Below are positions 7,048 through 14,974 of a stretch of DNA of 30,187 nucleotides, piece by piece. Origin of the DNA: an uncultured bacterium (GTDB taxonomy: Bacteria; Bacteroidota; Bacteroidia; Chitinophagales; CAIOSU01); NCBI GenBank assembly GCA_903861055.1, contig CAIOSU010000474.1, positions 1 to 30,187 of the forward strand, given 5' to 3'. The position numbers were made by a program, and so were the translations under genes. Numbering within the stretch: the stretch's first letter is position 1; every line of letters begins with the position of its first letter. Below the pieces are notes generated by a model. The model was not told the DNA's origin and ran no database searches. It saw nothing but the letters and a program-made list of their open reading frames with translations.

Positions 7048-7977
7048 CTACGCAGTAGCATCCAATACGGAGCATACTTCGCGCACCGCGTCGGCAGATT
7101 TGTAAAGCAATGCTTTCTCGGCATCGTTCAATTTAAGCTCAATGATTTCTTTGATACCACCTTTGCCCAATTTAACGGGTACACCTAGGTAAATGTCGTT
7201 CAAACCATACTCGCCTTGCAACCAAGCACATACTGGGTAAATGCGGTCTTCGTCTTTAATAATGCTTTCCACCATTTGGGCAGCAGCAGCGCCTGGTGCA
7301 TACCAAGCTGAAGTTCCCATAAGGTTTACAATTTCGCCACCGCCAGATTTGGTGCGGTTGATAATTTCGTCCAAACGGCCAGCCTCAACAAACTCCGTAA
7401 CTGGGATACCAGAAACGGTAGTGTAACGCGGCAGCGGCACCATGGTATCGCCGTGGCCGCCAAGCAACATGGCTTGTACGTCTTTAGGCGAGCAGTTCAA
7501 TTCTTCAGCCAAGAAAGCTTTATAACGGGCAGTATCCAAAATACCAGCCATGCCCATCACTTGTTTCGATGGCAAACCTGCATTAAGATATGCGCAGTAG
7601 GTCATTACATCCAATGGGTTTGATACCACAATGATGATGGTGTTTGGCGAGTGTTTCACCACGTTTTCGGTAACACTTTTTACAATCTCCGCATTGGTAT
7701 TAATTAAGTCGTCGCGGGTCATGCCTGGTTTACGAGGCAAGCCAGAGGTAATAACTACTACATCAGAACCGGCAGTTGCGTTATAATCATTAGTAACACC
7801 TTTGATACGAGTGCTGTAACCGTTGATGTGCGATGCTTGCCACATATCCAAAGATTTGCCTTCGGCTATGCCTTGCTTAATATCGAGCAAAACCACCTCT
7901 TTTACCAAATCGTAATGGGCTAAAACATTAGCGCAGGTTGAGCCTACATTGCCTGCACCGATAACTGATATCTTCAT
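7048..7977 (-). CDS. mdh: Malate dehydrogenase (NAD-dependent, LDH-like type)
   Basis: The enzyme interconverts malate and oxaloacetate in the TCA cycle. At 309 residues it has the length of the LDH-like bacterial MDH group. Seen: Rossmann motif GAGNVGSTCA at residues 7-16 with the NAD-specific Asp32 at the end of strand 2, substrate-binding Arg82 and Arg88 around the mobile loop PRKPGMTRDD, SNPLDVMTY with the cofactor asparagine at 120, the Asp148/Arg151 pair in LDTARYK, and catalytic His175 in GGHGDTM. Arg at position 82 favours malate over lactate. A good -7 element lies 20 bp upstream and a terminator just downstream, so it is monocistronic. It is divergent from the secreted metalloprotease, which is functionally unrelated. 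Confidence 0.97.
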   Translation of the reverse strand: MKISVIGAGNVGSTCANVLAHYDLVKEVVLLDIKQGIAEGKSLDMWQASHINGYSTRIKGVTNDYNATAGSDVVVITSGLPRKPGMTRDDLINTNAEIVKSVTENVVKHSPNTIIIVVSNPLDVMTYCAYLNAGLPSKQVMGMAGILDTARYKAFLAEELNCSPKDVQAMLLGGHGDTMVPLPRYTTVSGIPVTEFVEAGRLDEIINRTKSGGGEIVNLMGTSAWYAPGAAAAQMVESIIKDEDRIYPVCAWLQGEYGLNDIYLGVPVKLGKGGIKEIIELKLNDAEKALLYKSADAVREVCSVLDATA

Positions 7978-7996
7978 GATTCTCTTATTTTTTGAA

Positions 7997-8004
7997 CAAA
8001 ACTA
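7997..8004 (-). promoter_or_regulatory. mdh promoter, -7 element
   Basis: The coding-strand sequence TAGTTTTG is an exact TAnnTTTG match 19 bp upstream of the ATG, giving a leader of roughly 14 nt. A -33 box at proper spacing is not evident. Confidence 0.55.
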
Positions 8005-8139
8005 GCCAAAAATTGTGTTATAGGGGCGGAGGTTAACAAAAATTTGGGAATCCGTTTCTTTTCGACTAAATTTAGCCACCCATACTGTTATCGGCTATTT
8101 ACTTTTTTGTAACGAAATTATTAATAAGGCTATCTTACA

Positions 8140-10023
8140 ATGAAAAAATTCTTTGCCCCATTGTTTGCTCTACTAATTATTAGCAATGCAAACGCTCAAA
8201 ATTATTGTGCTACCGACATGCCCGTTGAAATGACCAGTTGGTTGCGCGATTATAAGGCCGTAAATCAAGGTCCGTATGCAAACAAGAGCACTGGCATTAC
8301 CTATTTGCCCATTAAAGTGCATATTGTTGGCACCAACGCTGGCGGTGGTTACTATAAGTTGGGCACCCTGCTAGATGCTATGTGTACCTTAAACAGGCAG
8401 TATGCGCCTTACGATTGGCAGTTTTATATTTACGACGAAATTAACTACATCAACAGTGATGCGCTTTACAACCACACGGGTAGCTATCAAAGCATAATTA
8501 ACGCTCAGAGCGTAGCCAATGTGATAAATATATTTTTTGTGGCTGACCCAAGCGGAGCTTGCGGTTATTTTTCAAGTTTTGGCGGCCCTCAAAACCCAGG
8601 CGGCGGTGGTCGTCAGGGTTTTATAGCCATCAATAATTCTTGTGCAGGCGATGAAAATAGCACAATAGCCCATGAGTTGGGCCACTTTTTCTCTTTGCCG
8701 CATACCTTTTATGGTTGGGAAGGCCGCTCCGCAACCGATGCTCCGCGTTCATCAGACGAGCGCGTAAACGGAAGCAATTGTAACTCAAGTGCCGATTTCT
8801 TCTGTGACACCCCAGCTGATTTCATTAGCGACCGATGGAATTGCCCATATACGCTAACCAAAAACGATTTTCAAGGTAATCCTTACAACCCTGATGGCAG
8901 CTTGTACATGTCGTATGCAAACGATGCGTGCCAAGACCACCATAGCGTTGAACAAGTTGATGCCATTAAATCTTATTTGAGCGATAGGCGCAGTTACATG
9001 TTGGGCATAAACTTTCCTAACTACCCTATCATTACCGATACATCGGCCACTTTGTTCCCGCCAACTGGTTCTACTGGTGTTCCGGCCAATTACGTGAACC
9101 TGAAATGGAAAATGGTGCCAGGTGCTACCCACTATCAGATACAGGGCACCCGCTCAAATAATATCAACAACCTTACCATAGATACGCTTGTATCCGATAC
9201 CTCACTTATCTTTACTGACTTGTTGCCGGGCTATACTTACCGCTGGCGCGTTAGGGCTTTCAACAAATACTCTACCTGCTCGCCGTACACCATTTTCTCC
9301 ACTTTTGTTACCACGGCTCCAACATCTATTATCCCAATAGTAGATATTGACCCAATTTCTTGCAACGGTGCTTTCGATGGAAACATAACTGTTTCGGTAA
9401 GCGGTGGTCAAGGGCCATATCAGTATGAATGGTCAAATGGCAGCACAAGTCCTCAGTTGACATTCGTTGACGAAGGAAACTACTTGGTAACCGTTACCAA
9501 TAGCAGCAACGAATCATTGGTGCTTAGCATTGATGTTGCACAGCCTGACCCAATTAATCTCGATTTGGTGCTAAACGGCACAAGCTTAACTATACAGGCT
9601 GATGGCGGTGTCTTGCCTTATACCTACAGCTGGTCAACAGGTTCAACCGCTGCAGGTATTGTAGCCACAGCAGGCAGCACTTACTCGGTTACCATAACCG
9701 ATCGAAATGGTTGCACGGCTACCAAGTCTTACAACTATGTGGTTGGTGTCAATCAAGTTGATGCGGCCAGTAGCTTAAGGGTTTATCCGAACCCTGCAGC
9801 TTCTGCGGCTGGTTTTGCGGTTGAGTTTACCACGCCCCAGGCCATAAATGCTACTATTGAGGTGGTTGATAATGCCGGTAGAAACGTATATACAGGCACC
9901 GAGAACTTTAAATCGGGAATTAACATAGCACAAATTCCGGTTTCGCAACTCAGCTCTGGCCTATATTTTGTGAGAGTGGTGAGCAAAGAAGGCGTGAAAA
10001 CTACAAAAATATTGGTTTATTAA
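8140..10023 (+). CDS. Secreted M43-like zinc metalloprotease with T9SS type A sorting signal
   Basis: Layout of the 627-residue product: signal peptide MKKFFAPLFALLIISNANA; a metzincin catalytic domain with zinc motif HELGHFFSLPH at residues 178-188 (three His ligands plus catalytic Glu179) and a Met-turn candidate LYMSYAND about 75 residues later; a fibronectin-III-like domain at about 307-393 (VNLKWKMVPGATHYQIQG, YRWRVRAFN); one SprB-like repeat at about 403-465 (SCNGAFDGNITVSVSGGQGP) and a degenerate second at about 470-530; and a C-terminal domain from about 545 with VYPNPAAS and LSSGLYFVRVVSKEG ending TTKILVY, the type A signal for the type IX secretion system. The catalytic part resembles the M43 pappalysin/cytophagalysin family. 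It should act outside the cell on proteins. A terminator follows; the gene appears single. Confidence 0.9.
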   Translation: MKKFFAPLFALLIISNANAQNYCATDMPVEMTSWLRDYKAVNQGPYANKSTGITYLPIKVHIVGTNAGGGYYKLGTLLDAMCTLNRQYAPYDWQFYIYDEINYINSDALYNHTGSYQSIINAQSVANVINIFFVADPSGACGYFSSFGGPQNPGGGGRQGFIAINNSCAGDENSTIAHELGHFFSLPHTFYGWEGRSATDAPRSSDERVNGSNCNSSADFFCDTPADFISDRWNCPYTLTKNDFQGNPYNPDGSLYMSYANDACQDHHSVEQVDAIKSYLSDRRSYMLGINFPNYPIITDTSATLFPPTGSTGVPANYVNLKWKMVPGATHYQIQGTRSNNINNLTIDTLVSDTSLIFTDLLPGYTYRWRVRAFNKYSTCSPYTIFSTFVTTAPTSIIPIVDIDPISCNGAFDGNITVSVSGGQGPYQYEWSNGSTSPQLTFVDEGNYLVTVTNSSNESLVLSIDVAQPDPINLDLVLNGTSLTIQADGGVLPYTYSWSTGSTAAGIVATAGSTYSVTITDRNGCTATKSYNYVVGVNQVDAASSLRVYPNPAASAAGFAVEFTTPQAINATIEVVDNAGRNVYTGTENFKSGINIAQIPVSQLSSGLYFVRVVSKEGVKTTKILVY

Positions 10024-10042
10024 CTTAATGCATATTACATTA

Positions 10043-10079
10043 AAGCCGCTAGCAAAAATCTTGTTAGCGGCTTTTTTTT
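10043..10079 (+). terminator. Intrinsic terminator of the metalloprotease gene
   Basis: AAGCCGCTAGCAA pairs with TTGTTAGCGGCTT (one mismatch), followed by a run of T from 10072. It is 20 bp after the stop codon. Confidence 0.92.
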
Positions 10080-10139
10080 GTTGCGAACTCCAGAGTGTAT
10101 GCTATACTGAACAAGCGCTACATAGGCCGGTGACAATGC

Positions 10140-10171
10140 TTGTGATTTCTAGTTTTATTTTAATATTTTTG
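10140..10171 (+). promoter_or_regulatory. Full Bacteroidota promoter of the PorE-like gene
   Basis: TTG (10140-10142), a 21-bp spacer, then TATTTTTG (10164-10171). Both elements and their spacing match the TTTG-N19-21-TAnnTTTG consensus. The transcript would start near 10178, leaving about a 40-nt leader. Confidence 0.65.
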
Positions 10172-10217
10172 TACCTTACAGCTTATTTATATACACCTGA
10201 ATAAAAAACCAACCAGG

Positions 10218-12473
10218 ATGAACCACAAATCGTTCCTGATTTTAATAGCTACGTTGTTTTTAGCCGTTGGTGCGTTAAGCGCACAAGATGTTAAAACAAA
10301 GAAAGCAGATCGCTACTACGATTTGTTTCAGTTTGATAAGGCCATCAAACAGTATCAACGCGCAATAAAGAAAGAGCCTGACAACTATCATGCCCTTGTG
10401 CGCCTTGGCGATAGCTACCGTTTGTTAGGCAACCCTGCCGATGCTGAATTTTGGTATGGTTCGGCTTCAAAACATATCAGTGCCGACTCAACAGTTGTGT
10501 TTAACTATGCGCAAGCCTTGCGCTCAAACGGTAAATATACTGATGCCAAAGAGCAATACAAGCGGTACAGCACTATGGCCCCCAACGATCCACGGGGTGC
10601 CAGCTTAGCCAAATCGATGGATGAAATAAACAAGCTCAAGGCCGATTCGTTGCGCTACAATGTGATTAACATTGGTGTAGCCAACACAGTTGGTAGCGAG
10701 TTTAGTCCATCTTACTATCAAGATACTATGCTTGTTTTCCCATCGAACAGGGGAGCTAAAGGCAAAGACGTTTGGCAAGGCGGTGCTTTTCTTGATTTGT
10801 ATACCGGCGCAATTTCCAACGATACTGCGGTAGGCGATGTGCAAGCGCTGGGCGGCAAAGTAAACAGTAAGTTTCACGAAGGCCCGGTAACCTTTAACAA
10901 GGACTATACGGTAATGTACTTTACCCGAAACTCTTTTGTGAAGAGTAAGAAGAAAGGCGAGAAAGATATTATGCGTCTTAGCGTATTTAAATCGAAACTA
11001 GAGAATGGTAACTGGGGCAGTGTAGAACGCCTGCCTTTTAATAACGATGATTTTACCTGTGGCCACCCTACTTTGTCGGCTGACGGCAAATACCTATACT
11101 TTTCTTCGGATATGCCAGGTGGTTTTGGCGGATTGGATTTGTGGCGTGTTTCGGTTGCAGGCGACACTTACGGTACCCCTGAAAACTTGGGCGAAGGTGT
11201 AAACGGTGCCGGGAACGAACAATTCCCGTTTTTGCACGAAGATGGCACCCTGTTCTTTGCCTCTGATGGGCTTGTTGGCCTAGGGGGTTTAGATGTTTAC
11301 TACGCTACGCCTGTAAATGGCAAGTACGGCAGTCCAACTAATATGGGCTACCCAATTAATACCCACTTCGATGACCTTGGTTTGATTTTTAACAAGGAAA
11401 AGAAGAAAGGCTACTTTGCCTCTAACCGTGGAGGTGGTGTTGGCGATGATGATATCTATTATTTCGATACCTATGGCCTGCGCTTGAAAGTTATAGTTTA
11501 CGATAGGCTTACTGGCGACCCTATTGATAGCGCATATGCATCGCTGCTCAGCGGCACCGATACCTTGGGTAAAGTGCTTACCGAGAATGGCGGCGCAGCT
11601 ACCTTTAAAGTAGAAACTGACAAGAGCTACGGCATATATGCCGCTAAGGATGGCTATTTGCCAAATAAAGTAAATGTAAGCACCATTGGCTTGGACAATA
11701 GCTCCCCTGCAATAAGGGTGCCGCTTGACCGTGGCGATTTGATGCTGGTTGGTACTACTTTTGAAGTAAAAGTAGACGACAACACCAAAGAGGAAGTAAG
11801 GGTTGGACCGCTACCAGGCACCATTGTTAAGTTGCACAACCTTACCGATAAAACCATCGACTCAACCACCACTGGTCAAGATGGCAAATTTGCCTTCCAG
11901 CTGAAATCAGAGAAAGAATATAAGCTAGATGGCGACAAAGAGCTGTATTTCTTGAAGAGCGAGAAGAACTTTGACACCAAAGGTAAAATTTCGGGTATTG
12001 TAGAAGCAGACCTAGAACTTTACAAATTGGCTGGGGTTATTCGCTTGGTGAATATTTACTATGACTTTGACAAGTATAACATTCGCCCTGACGCAGCCAA
12101 AGAGCTTGATCGCTTGTATGGTTATTTGGTGAAATACCCTGACATGGTGATACAAATGCGTTCGCATACGGATTGCCGCGGTTCTAAGGTTTACAACATG
12201 CGCTTATCGGCCAACCGTGCCCAGTCGGCTGCCAACTACTTGATAGGTAAAGGCATGACCAATGGCATATTGAACATGATGAAAACCATTACCGCAGCAG
12301 GTTTTGGCGAAACCTTACCTATTTACGGCGGCTTATGTGCCGACGACCAAGGTATACGCGACGGACTATTGAGCCAAGATTTGATAGATAAACACCAATT
12401 TAATAGGCGTACCGAGTTTTTAGTACTGGTACAGCCAAAAGCGATATATGTTGAGAGTTCGGTTAAAAAATAA
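10218..12473 (+). CDS. PorE-like TPR / PD40 propeller / OmpA family protein
   Basis: The 751-residue product has a signal peptide (MNHKSFLILIATLFLAVGALSA), TPR repeats at about 28-130 (FDKAIKQYQRAIKKEPDNYHALVRLGDSY style), a WD40-like PD40 beta-propeller at about 165-420 (YFTRNSF, YFSSDMPGGFGGLDLW, FFASDGLVGLGGLDVYYA, YFASNRGGGVGDDDIYYF), two regulatory-like beta-sandwich domains at about 425-600, and an OmpA peptidoglycan-binding domain from 612 (IYYDFDKYNIRPDAAKEL; SHTDCRGSKVYNMRLSANRA). This domain order is that of P. gingivalis PorE, a T9SS component tethered to peptidoglycan, and of several paralogues in gliding Bacteroidota. Unlike PorE it shows no lipobox, so a paralogue is possible. 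It probably sits in the periplasm. It has its own promoter and terminator. Confidence 0.86.
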   Translation: MNHKSFLILIATLFLAVGALSAQDVKTKKADRYYDLFQFDKAIKQYQRAIKKEPDNYHALVRLGDSYRLLGNPADAEFWYGSASKHISADSTVVFNYAQALRSNGKYTDAKEQYKRYSTMAPNDPRGASLAKSMDEINKLKADSLRYNVINIGVANTVGSEFSPSYYQDTMLVFPSNRGAKGKDVWQGGAFLDLYTGAISNDTAVGDVQALGGKVNSKFHEGPVTFNKDYTVMYFTRNSFVKSKKKGEKDIMRLSVFKSKLENGNWGSVERLPFNNDDFTCGHPTLSADGKYLYFSSDMPGGFGGLDLWRVSVAGDTYGTPENLGEGVNGAGNEQFPFLHEDGTLFFASDGLVGLGGLDVYYATPVNGKYGSPTNMGYPINTHFDDLGLIFNKEKKKGYFASNRGGGVGDDDIYYFDTYGLRLKVIVYDRLTGDPIDSAYASLLSGTDTLGKVLTENGGAATFKVETDKSYGIYAAKDGYLPNKVNVSTIGLDNSSPAIRVPLDRGDLMLVGTTFEVKVDDNTKEEVRVGPLPGTIVKLHNLTDKTIDSTTTGQDGKFAFQLKSEKEYKLDGDKELYFLKSEKNFDTKGKISGIVEADLELYKLAGVIRLVNIYYDFDKYNIRPDAAKELDRLYGYLVKYPDMVIQMRSHTDCRGSKVYNMRLSANRAQSAANYLIGKGMTNGILNMMKTITAAGFGETLPIYGGLCADDQGIRDGLLSQDLIDKHQFNRRTEFLVLVQPKAIYVESSVKK

Positions 12474-12497
12474 TTGACCGCTTGATAACGCATTCCG

Positions 12498-12532
12498 AAG
12501 GCTGCCCAACTACTGGGCAGCCTTCTTTTTTT
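12498..12532 (+). terminator. Intrinsic terminator between convergent genes
   Basis: AAGGCTGCCCA and TGGGCAGCCTT form a perfect 11-bp stem with a 5-nt loop, then CTTTTTTT. It terminates the PorE-like gene. The stop codon of the convergent small ORF (12531-12533) touches its 3' edge. Confidence 0.95.
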
Positions 12533-12812
12533 AGTCCTCCCTTAGCCAGGGTAAATAGTCGCTTATTGATTTTGGCTCGGGTATGGTGCCTTTGTATTTA
12601 TATCCTCTTATTCGGCGGGCACCTTTCCAGCGTAAGCGCTCTAGCACCATGGCTATTTTGGCATCGTCTATTTCGGAGCAGTTTTCGGGCTCTTCTTCGC
12701 TGGCAGCTTCGGTTTCATCAGCTTTTGGGTAATAGTATCGTTTGTTTTCGTTAGGTAAGCCAGTTATAGGGTTAAGGTTCAGGTTCATTTTAGCTTTTTG
12801 GTCTCGTTTCAT
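12531..12812 (-). CDS. Uncharacterised small protein, 93 aa
   Basis: I do not recognise a family. The product is hydrophilic and has no signal peptide or membrane segment. It starts basic (MKRDQKAKMNLNLNPITGL), has an acidic stretch around residues 31-50 (ADETEAASEEEPENCSEIDD) and a basic C-terminal third (ERLRWKGARRIRGYKYKG) ending DYLPWLRED. An alternating acidic then basic layout with several Arg/Lys residues could bind nucleic acid or a partner protein, but nothing proves it. It is the last of three small ORFs on this strand, 24 bp after the preceding stop, so translation in one transcript is likely. The cluster is divergent from the S24 repressor. Real coding is supported by normal codon use and operon-like spacing. 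Confidence 0.6.
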   Translation of the reverse strand: MKRDQKAKMNLNLNPITGLPNENKRYYYPKADETEAASEEEPENCSEIDDAKIAMVLERLRWKGARRIRGYKYKGTIPEPKSISDYLPWLRED

Positions 12813-12836
12813 GGCATTGGTTTTTTGTCCGCTTGG

Positions 12837-13151
12837 TTATCTAAATATGCTGATATTGTTCCTCGGCTGGCATTGCTCACAGTAGCTTACAAATTGTGCT
12901 ATCAGCTCTTGTTTATATTGTTTGGGCAAATGGTCTACCCAGGTTTTTAGGTCGGTTGTGTAGTACGTTTGCGAAACATCTTCAGCTTTGAAGTTGTAGC
13001 GTTCCAGCATCAGTTCGTAGGGTTGGTATTGCTCGCAGTAGTGGTCCAGTGCACTCCATGGGGCCTCAAGTGTGGTTGCATTTACGTCCTGCTCATAGTA
13101 GTATATAATTTGCAGGTTCGGGTCTATATCAATTATGGTTTCTAGGTACAT
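12837..13151 (-). CDS. Uncharacterised small protein, 104 aa
   Basis: No family is recognised. The visible protein from the ATG at 13151 is acidic and Tyr-rich (MYLETIIDIDPNLQIIYYYE, then LDHYCEQYQPYELMLERYN and VSYCEQCQPRNN near the end), cytoplasmic, with CEQY and CEQC copies. The frame remains open upstream through a TTG at 13214 all the way back to the TAA of the preceding small ORF, so the N-terminus is uncertain. The upstream codons give Cys-rich text (LCSKCCNIFCSQALPWLDGQ) that reads like coding sequence. Either it starts at 13151 or 13214, or it was once fused to the upstream 71-residue ORF. It is followed after 24 bp by the 93-aa gene. Confidence 0.55.
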   Translation of the reverse strand: MYLETIIDIDPNLQIIYYYEQDVNATTLEAPWSALDHYCEQYQPYELMLERYNFKAEDVSQTYYTTDLKTWVDHLPKQYKQELIAQFVSYCEQCQPRNNISIFR

Positions 13152-13256
13152 AGGTTGGCCATCTAGCCAAGGCAAGGCTTGGCTACAAAAAATATTGCAG
13201 CATTTGCTGCACAAAAAGTAGAGGTGCCACAGTACTATAGCTGTGGTAAGGTTTTG
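13152..13256 (-). promoter_or_regulatory. Inter-ORF region with three perfect inverted repeats
   Basis: Reading along the transcript there are three stems: CCACAG-N8-CTGTGG (13246-13227), TGCAGCA-AA-TGCTGCA (13211-13196) followed by ATATTTTTTG, and TAGCCAAG-N6-CTTGGCTA (13185-13164), whose last base lies 12 bp before the ATG at 13151. The middle stem plus T-run looks like a weak intrinsic terminator, so an attenuator between the first and second small genes is possible. The region is also open in the shared reading frame. Confidence 0.45.
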
Positions 13257-13472
13257 TTATGCGGCAGCCTTTTGGCTGCTGTAGTGCGCTTGGGGTGGTA
13301 GCTCTTGTTTAAGATTTTGTTCCATTTCGGCGGCAAGCCCATCCAACCCGGCATCTCGAGCAATATGTATTAAATCGGGCCCAAGGGTAAGTAGCCCATA
13401 GGTGTTCAGTCGGTCAAACCTATTGCGTATAAGGTGTTTGAGTATCTCTTTTGCTCGGTTGTGTGGTTGCAT
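13257..13472 (-). CDS. Uncharacterised small protein, 71 aa
   Basis: No family is recognised. The product is predicted helical and cytoplasmic: a basic N-terminal helix (MQPHNRAKEILKHLIRNRFD), a middle part LLTLGPDLIHIARDAGLDGL that could form a helix-turn-helix-like or protein-contact helix, and a polar tail ending QKAAA. It is the first ORF of the three-gene minus-strand cluster, starting at an ATG 330 bp from the divergent S24 repressor start. Its stop TAA is in the same frame as the next ORF, with no other stop between them, which raises the possibility that the two are halves of one roughly 210-residue gene split by a nonsense change. Confidence 0.55.
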   Translation of the reverse strand: MQPHNRAKEILKHLIRNRFDRLNTYGLLTLGPDLIHIARDAGLDGLAAEMEQNLKQELPPQAHYSSQKAAA

Positions 13473-13802
13473 GTGCCTTGGGTTGTAGGTTTTTTGCTAG
13501 CGCCTCATTTTTTTTGATGGTTTGCTTTATGCCGTGTAGTTTTCATACAGAGTTTATATGCCGAAAAGAAAATACCAACTTGATGTACCTGTGCAAAAAT
13601 GCAAGGCTCACGAAGTGGCTTAATTCTTAATAAAACTCACCTCTTCGCGCAAAAAACGTTTAGTTGAACTAAACTTGGCTAACGGTTGGCATGCTAACTT
13701 GCATTTTAATTTAAACTTTACTAATATTGTGAATAGATAGTACAAATTTATAAAGGTATTTTATACTTGTCAAGAAAAAAGACGTTAAATTTTTAGGAAA
13801 AC
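13473..13802. promoter_or_regulatory. Divergent control region with operator-like palindromes
   Basis: This AT-rich gap separates the S24 repressor from the small-ORF cluster. GTTTAGTTGAACTAAAC (13658-13674) is a perfect 17-bp palindrome. Eleven bases on, GTTGGCATGCTAAC (13685-13698) is a second palindrome with one mismatched pair. Both lie 105-145 bp upstream of the repressor start. They are plausible operators for the repressor or another dimeric regulator; there is no direct proof. No exact TAnnTTTG was found for either gene; TAAATTTT (13786-13793) is one mismatch away. No ORF is convincing here. Confidence 0.6.
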
Positions 13803-14813
13803 ATGGATATGAAAATAAACCTCTCTAAATCAAGAGAAAAACTTGGTGAGCGCTTAAAGGAGTTTCGTAAAAGCCTGAAAATGAACCAAAAAGCGCTAGC
13901 CGATGTACTAAAGGTAGAGCAGGCCTTGATTTCGATGGTAGAGAATAGCAAAACCGAATTTGCTTACTGGCACACAAGAAAGTTAAGGGAAATTTATAAC
14001 CTGAACCCCGATTGGCTAGAGTATGGCGAGGGCGAAATGTATTTTGCCAAGCCTGATGGCATAGTAGTTACGGAACCTATGGAGGGCTATACCCCTAAGT
14101 TTACGAAAAAACGTACCGATAAGGTAATGGAGGTGGTAGATAAGATTGTGGACGAGCAAGATATTGCCAACTATGAGGACTTTTGTTTAAAAAACGGGCT
14201 TTATCACAATTATTTATACGAGTTTCAGGCCAACCGTATAAAGGACCCCAATAAGTTGGTGTATGATGTGTTGTACCGTAAGTACAAGGCCAACTTGGGC
14301 TATGTTTTTTATGACGATCCGGATATGTTTTTAAAACCCGAGGATGATGTTAGGGTGCTATCAATAGTAGTGGATAGGCAGAATAATGAGGTGATAAAGG
14401 CGGTACCAGTATATGCTCAGGCGGGCTACCAAAAGGGATTTGCCGACCCAGAGTATATTGAAAACCTGCCCGATTACGATTTTTATAATGACGACGAAGG
14501 CACTTATCGTGTATTTGAGCTTAAAGGCGATAGCATGTATCCGCATTTGATGGAGGGCGATTTTGTGAAGGCCAAGTACCTACCACCGGCGCACTGGCGC
14601 GATAAGTTGCGCCTAAATGAGGTGTTTATAGTGGTTACACGCGATGGTGTGGTTTGCAAGCAGCTTATTGGCCACGATAGTGCTACCGGTAACATTCAGT
14701 TGCATTCGTTTAACAATCTGTATCAAGACTATACCATAAACCTAACCGAGGTGCATGAGCTATGGTATTACAAGGGTTTTTATAGCCGCCGCACGCTACG
14801 CGATTTTCGATAA
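13803..14813 (+). CDS. XRE-type repressor with S24 (LexA/CI-like) peptidase domain
   Basis: The N-terminal helix-turn-helix, about residues 11-75 (LGERLKEFRKSLKMNQKALA, LKVEQALISMVENSK), is the DNA-binding part. A roughly 120-residue linker of unknown fold follows. The C-terminal S24 domain starts with AVPVYAQAGY, where Ala207-Gly208 is the expected self-cleavage bond, followed by nucleophile Ser244 in LKGDSMYPHLMEGD and general base Lys286 in GVVCKQLIG. Phage CI and LexA-type proteins repress until RecA-stimulated or other autocleavage inactivates them. The product (336 residues) is longer than LexA (about 200) because of the linker. The start is the first ATG; the third codon is also ATG. 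Neighbours are not phage genes, so this is probably a stress-responsive local regulator, perhaps of the divergent small ORFs. No RecA dependence can be inferred. Confidence 0.87.
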   Translation: MDMKINLSKSREKLGERLKEFRKSLKMNQKALADVLKVEQALISMVENSKTEFAYWHTRKLREIYNLNPDWLEYGEGEMYFAKPDGIVVTEPMEGYTPKFTKKRTDKVMEVVDKIVDEQDIANYEDFCLKNGLYHNYLYEFQANRIKDPNKLVYDVLYRKYKANLGYVFYDDPDMFLKPEDDVRVLSIVVDRQNNEVIKAVPVYAQAGYQKGFADPEYIENLPDYDFYNDDEGTYRVFELKGDSMYPHLMEGDFVKAKYLPPAHWRDKLRLNEVFIVVTRDGVVCKQLIGHDSATGNIQLHSFNNLYQDYTINLTEVHELWYYKGFYSRRTLRDFR

Positions 14814-14934
14814 TTGTTAAGATTTGCAAAAACTAAGGAATAAAATAGGGTTGCAGGCAACGCACAATAGCCCTGTTGCGTTATTAACCCAAGAATGCAT
14901 TATGGCAGTTTGTTTTTTTCGGGAGATTGTAGAA

Positions 14935-14974
14935 AACGGGTATGGCTTTGTCGGATTAGCCATACCCGTTTTTA
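14935..14974. terminator. Bidirectional intrinsic terminator
   Basis: AACGGGTATGGCT (14935-14947) pairs perfectly with AGCCATACCCGTT (14958-14970), followed by TTTATTTT on the plus strand. It lies between the S24 repressor and the convergent small membrane protein gene, whose stop codon is at its edge. It is stronger for the plus strand. Confidence 0.9.

Noticed and set aside
12482..12754. Plus-strand frame of 90 codons after the PorE-like gene
   Set aside because: It runs through the terminator and antisense to the 93-aa ORF, and its composition is that of a reverse-strand shadow.
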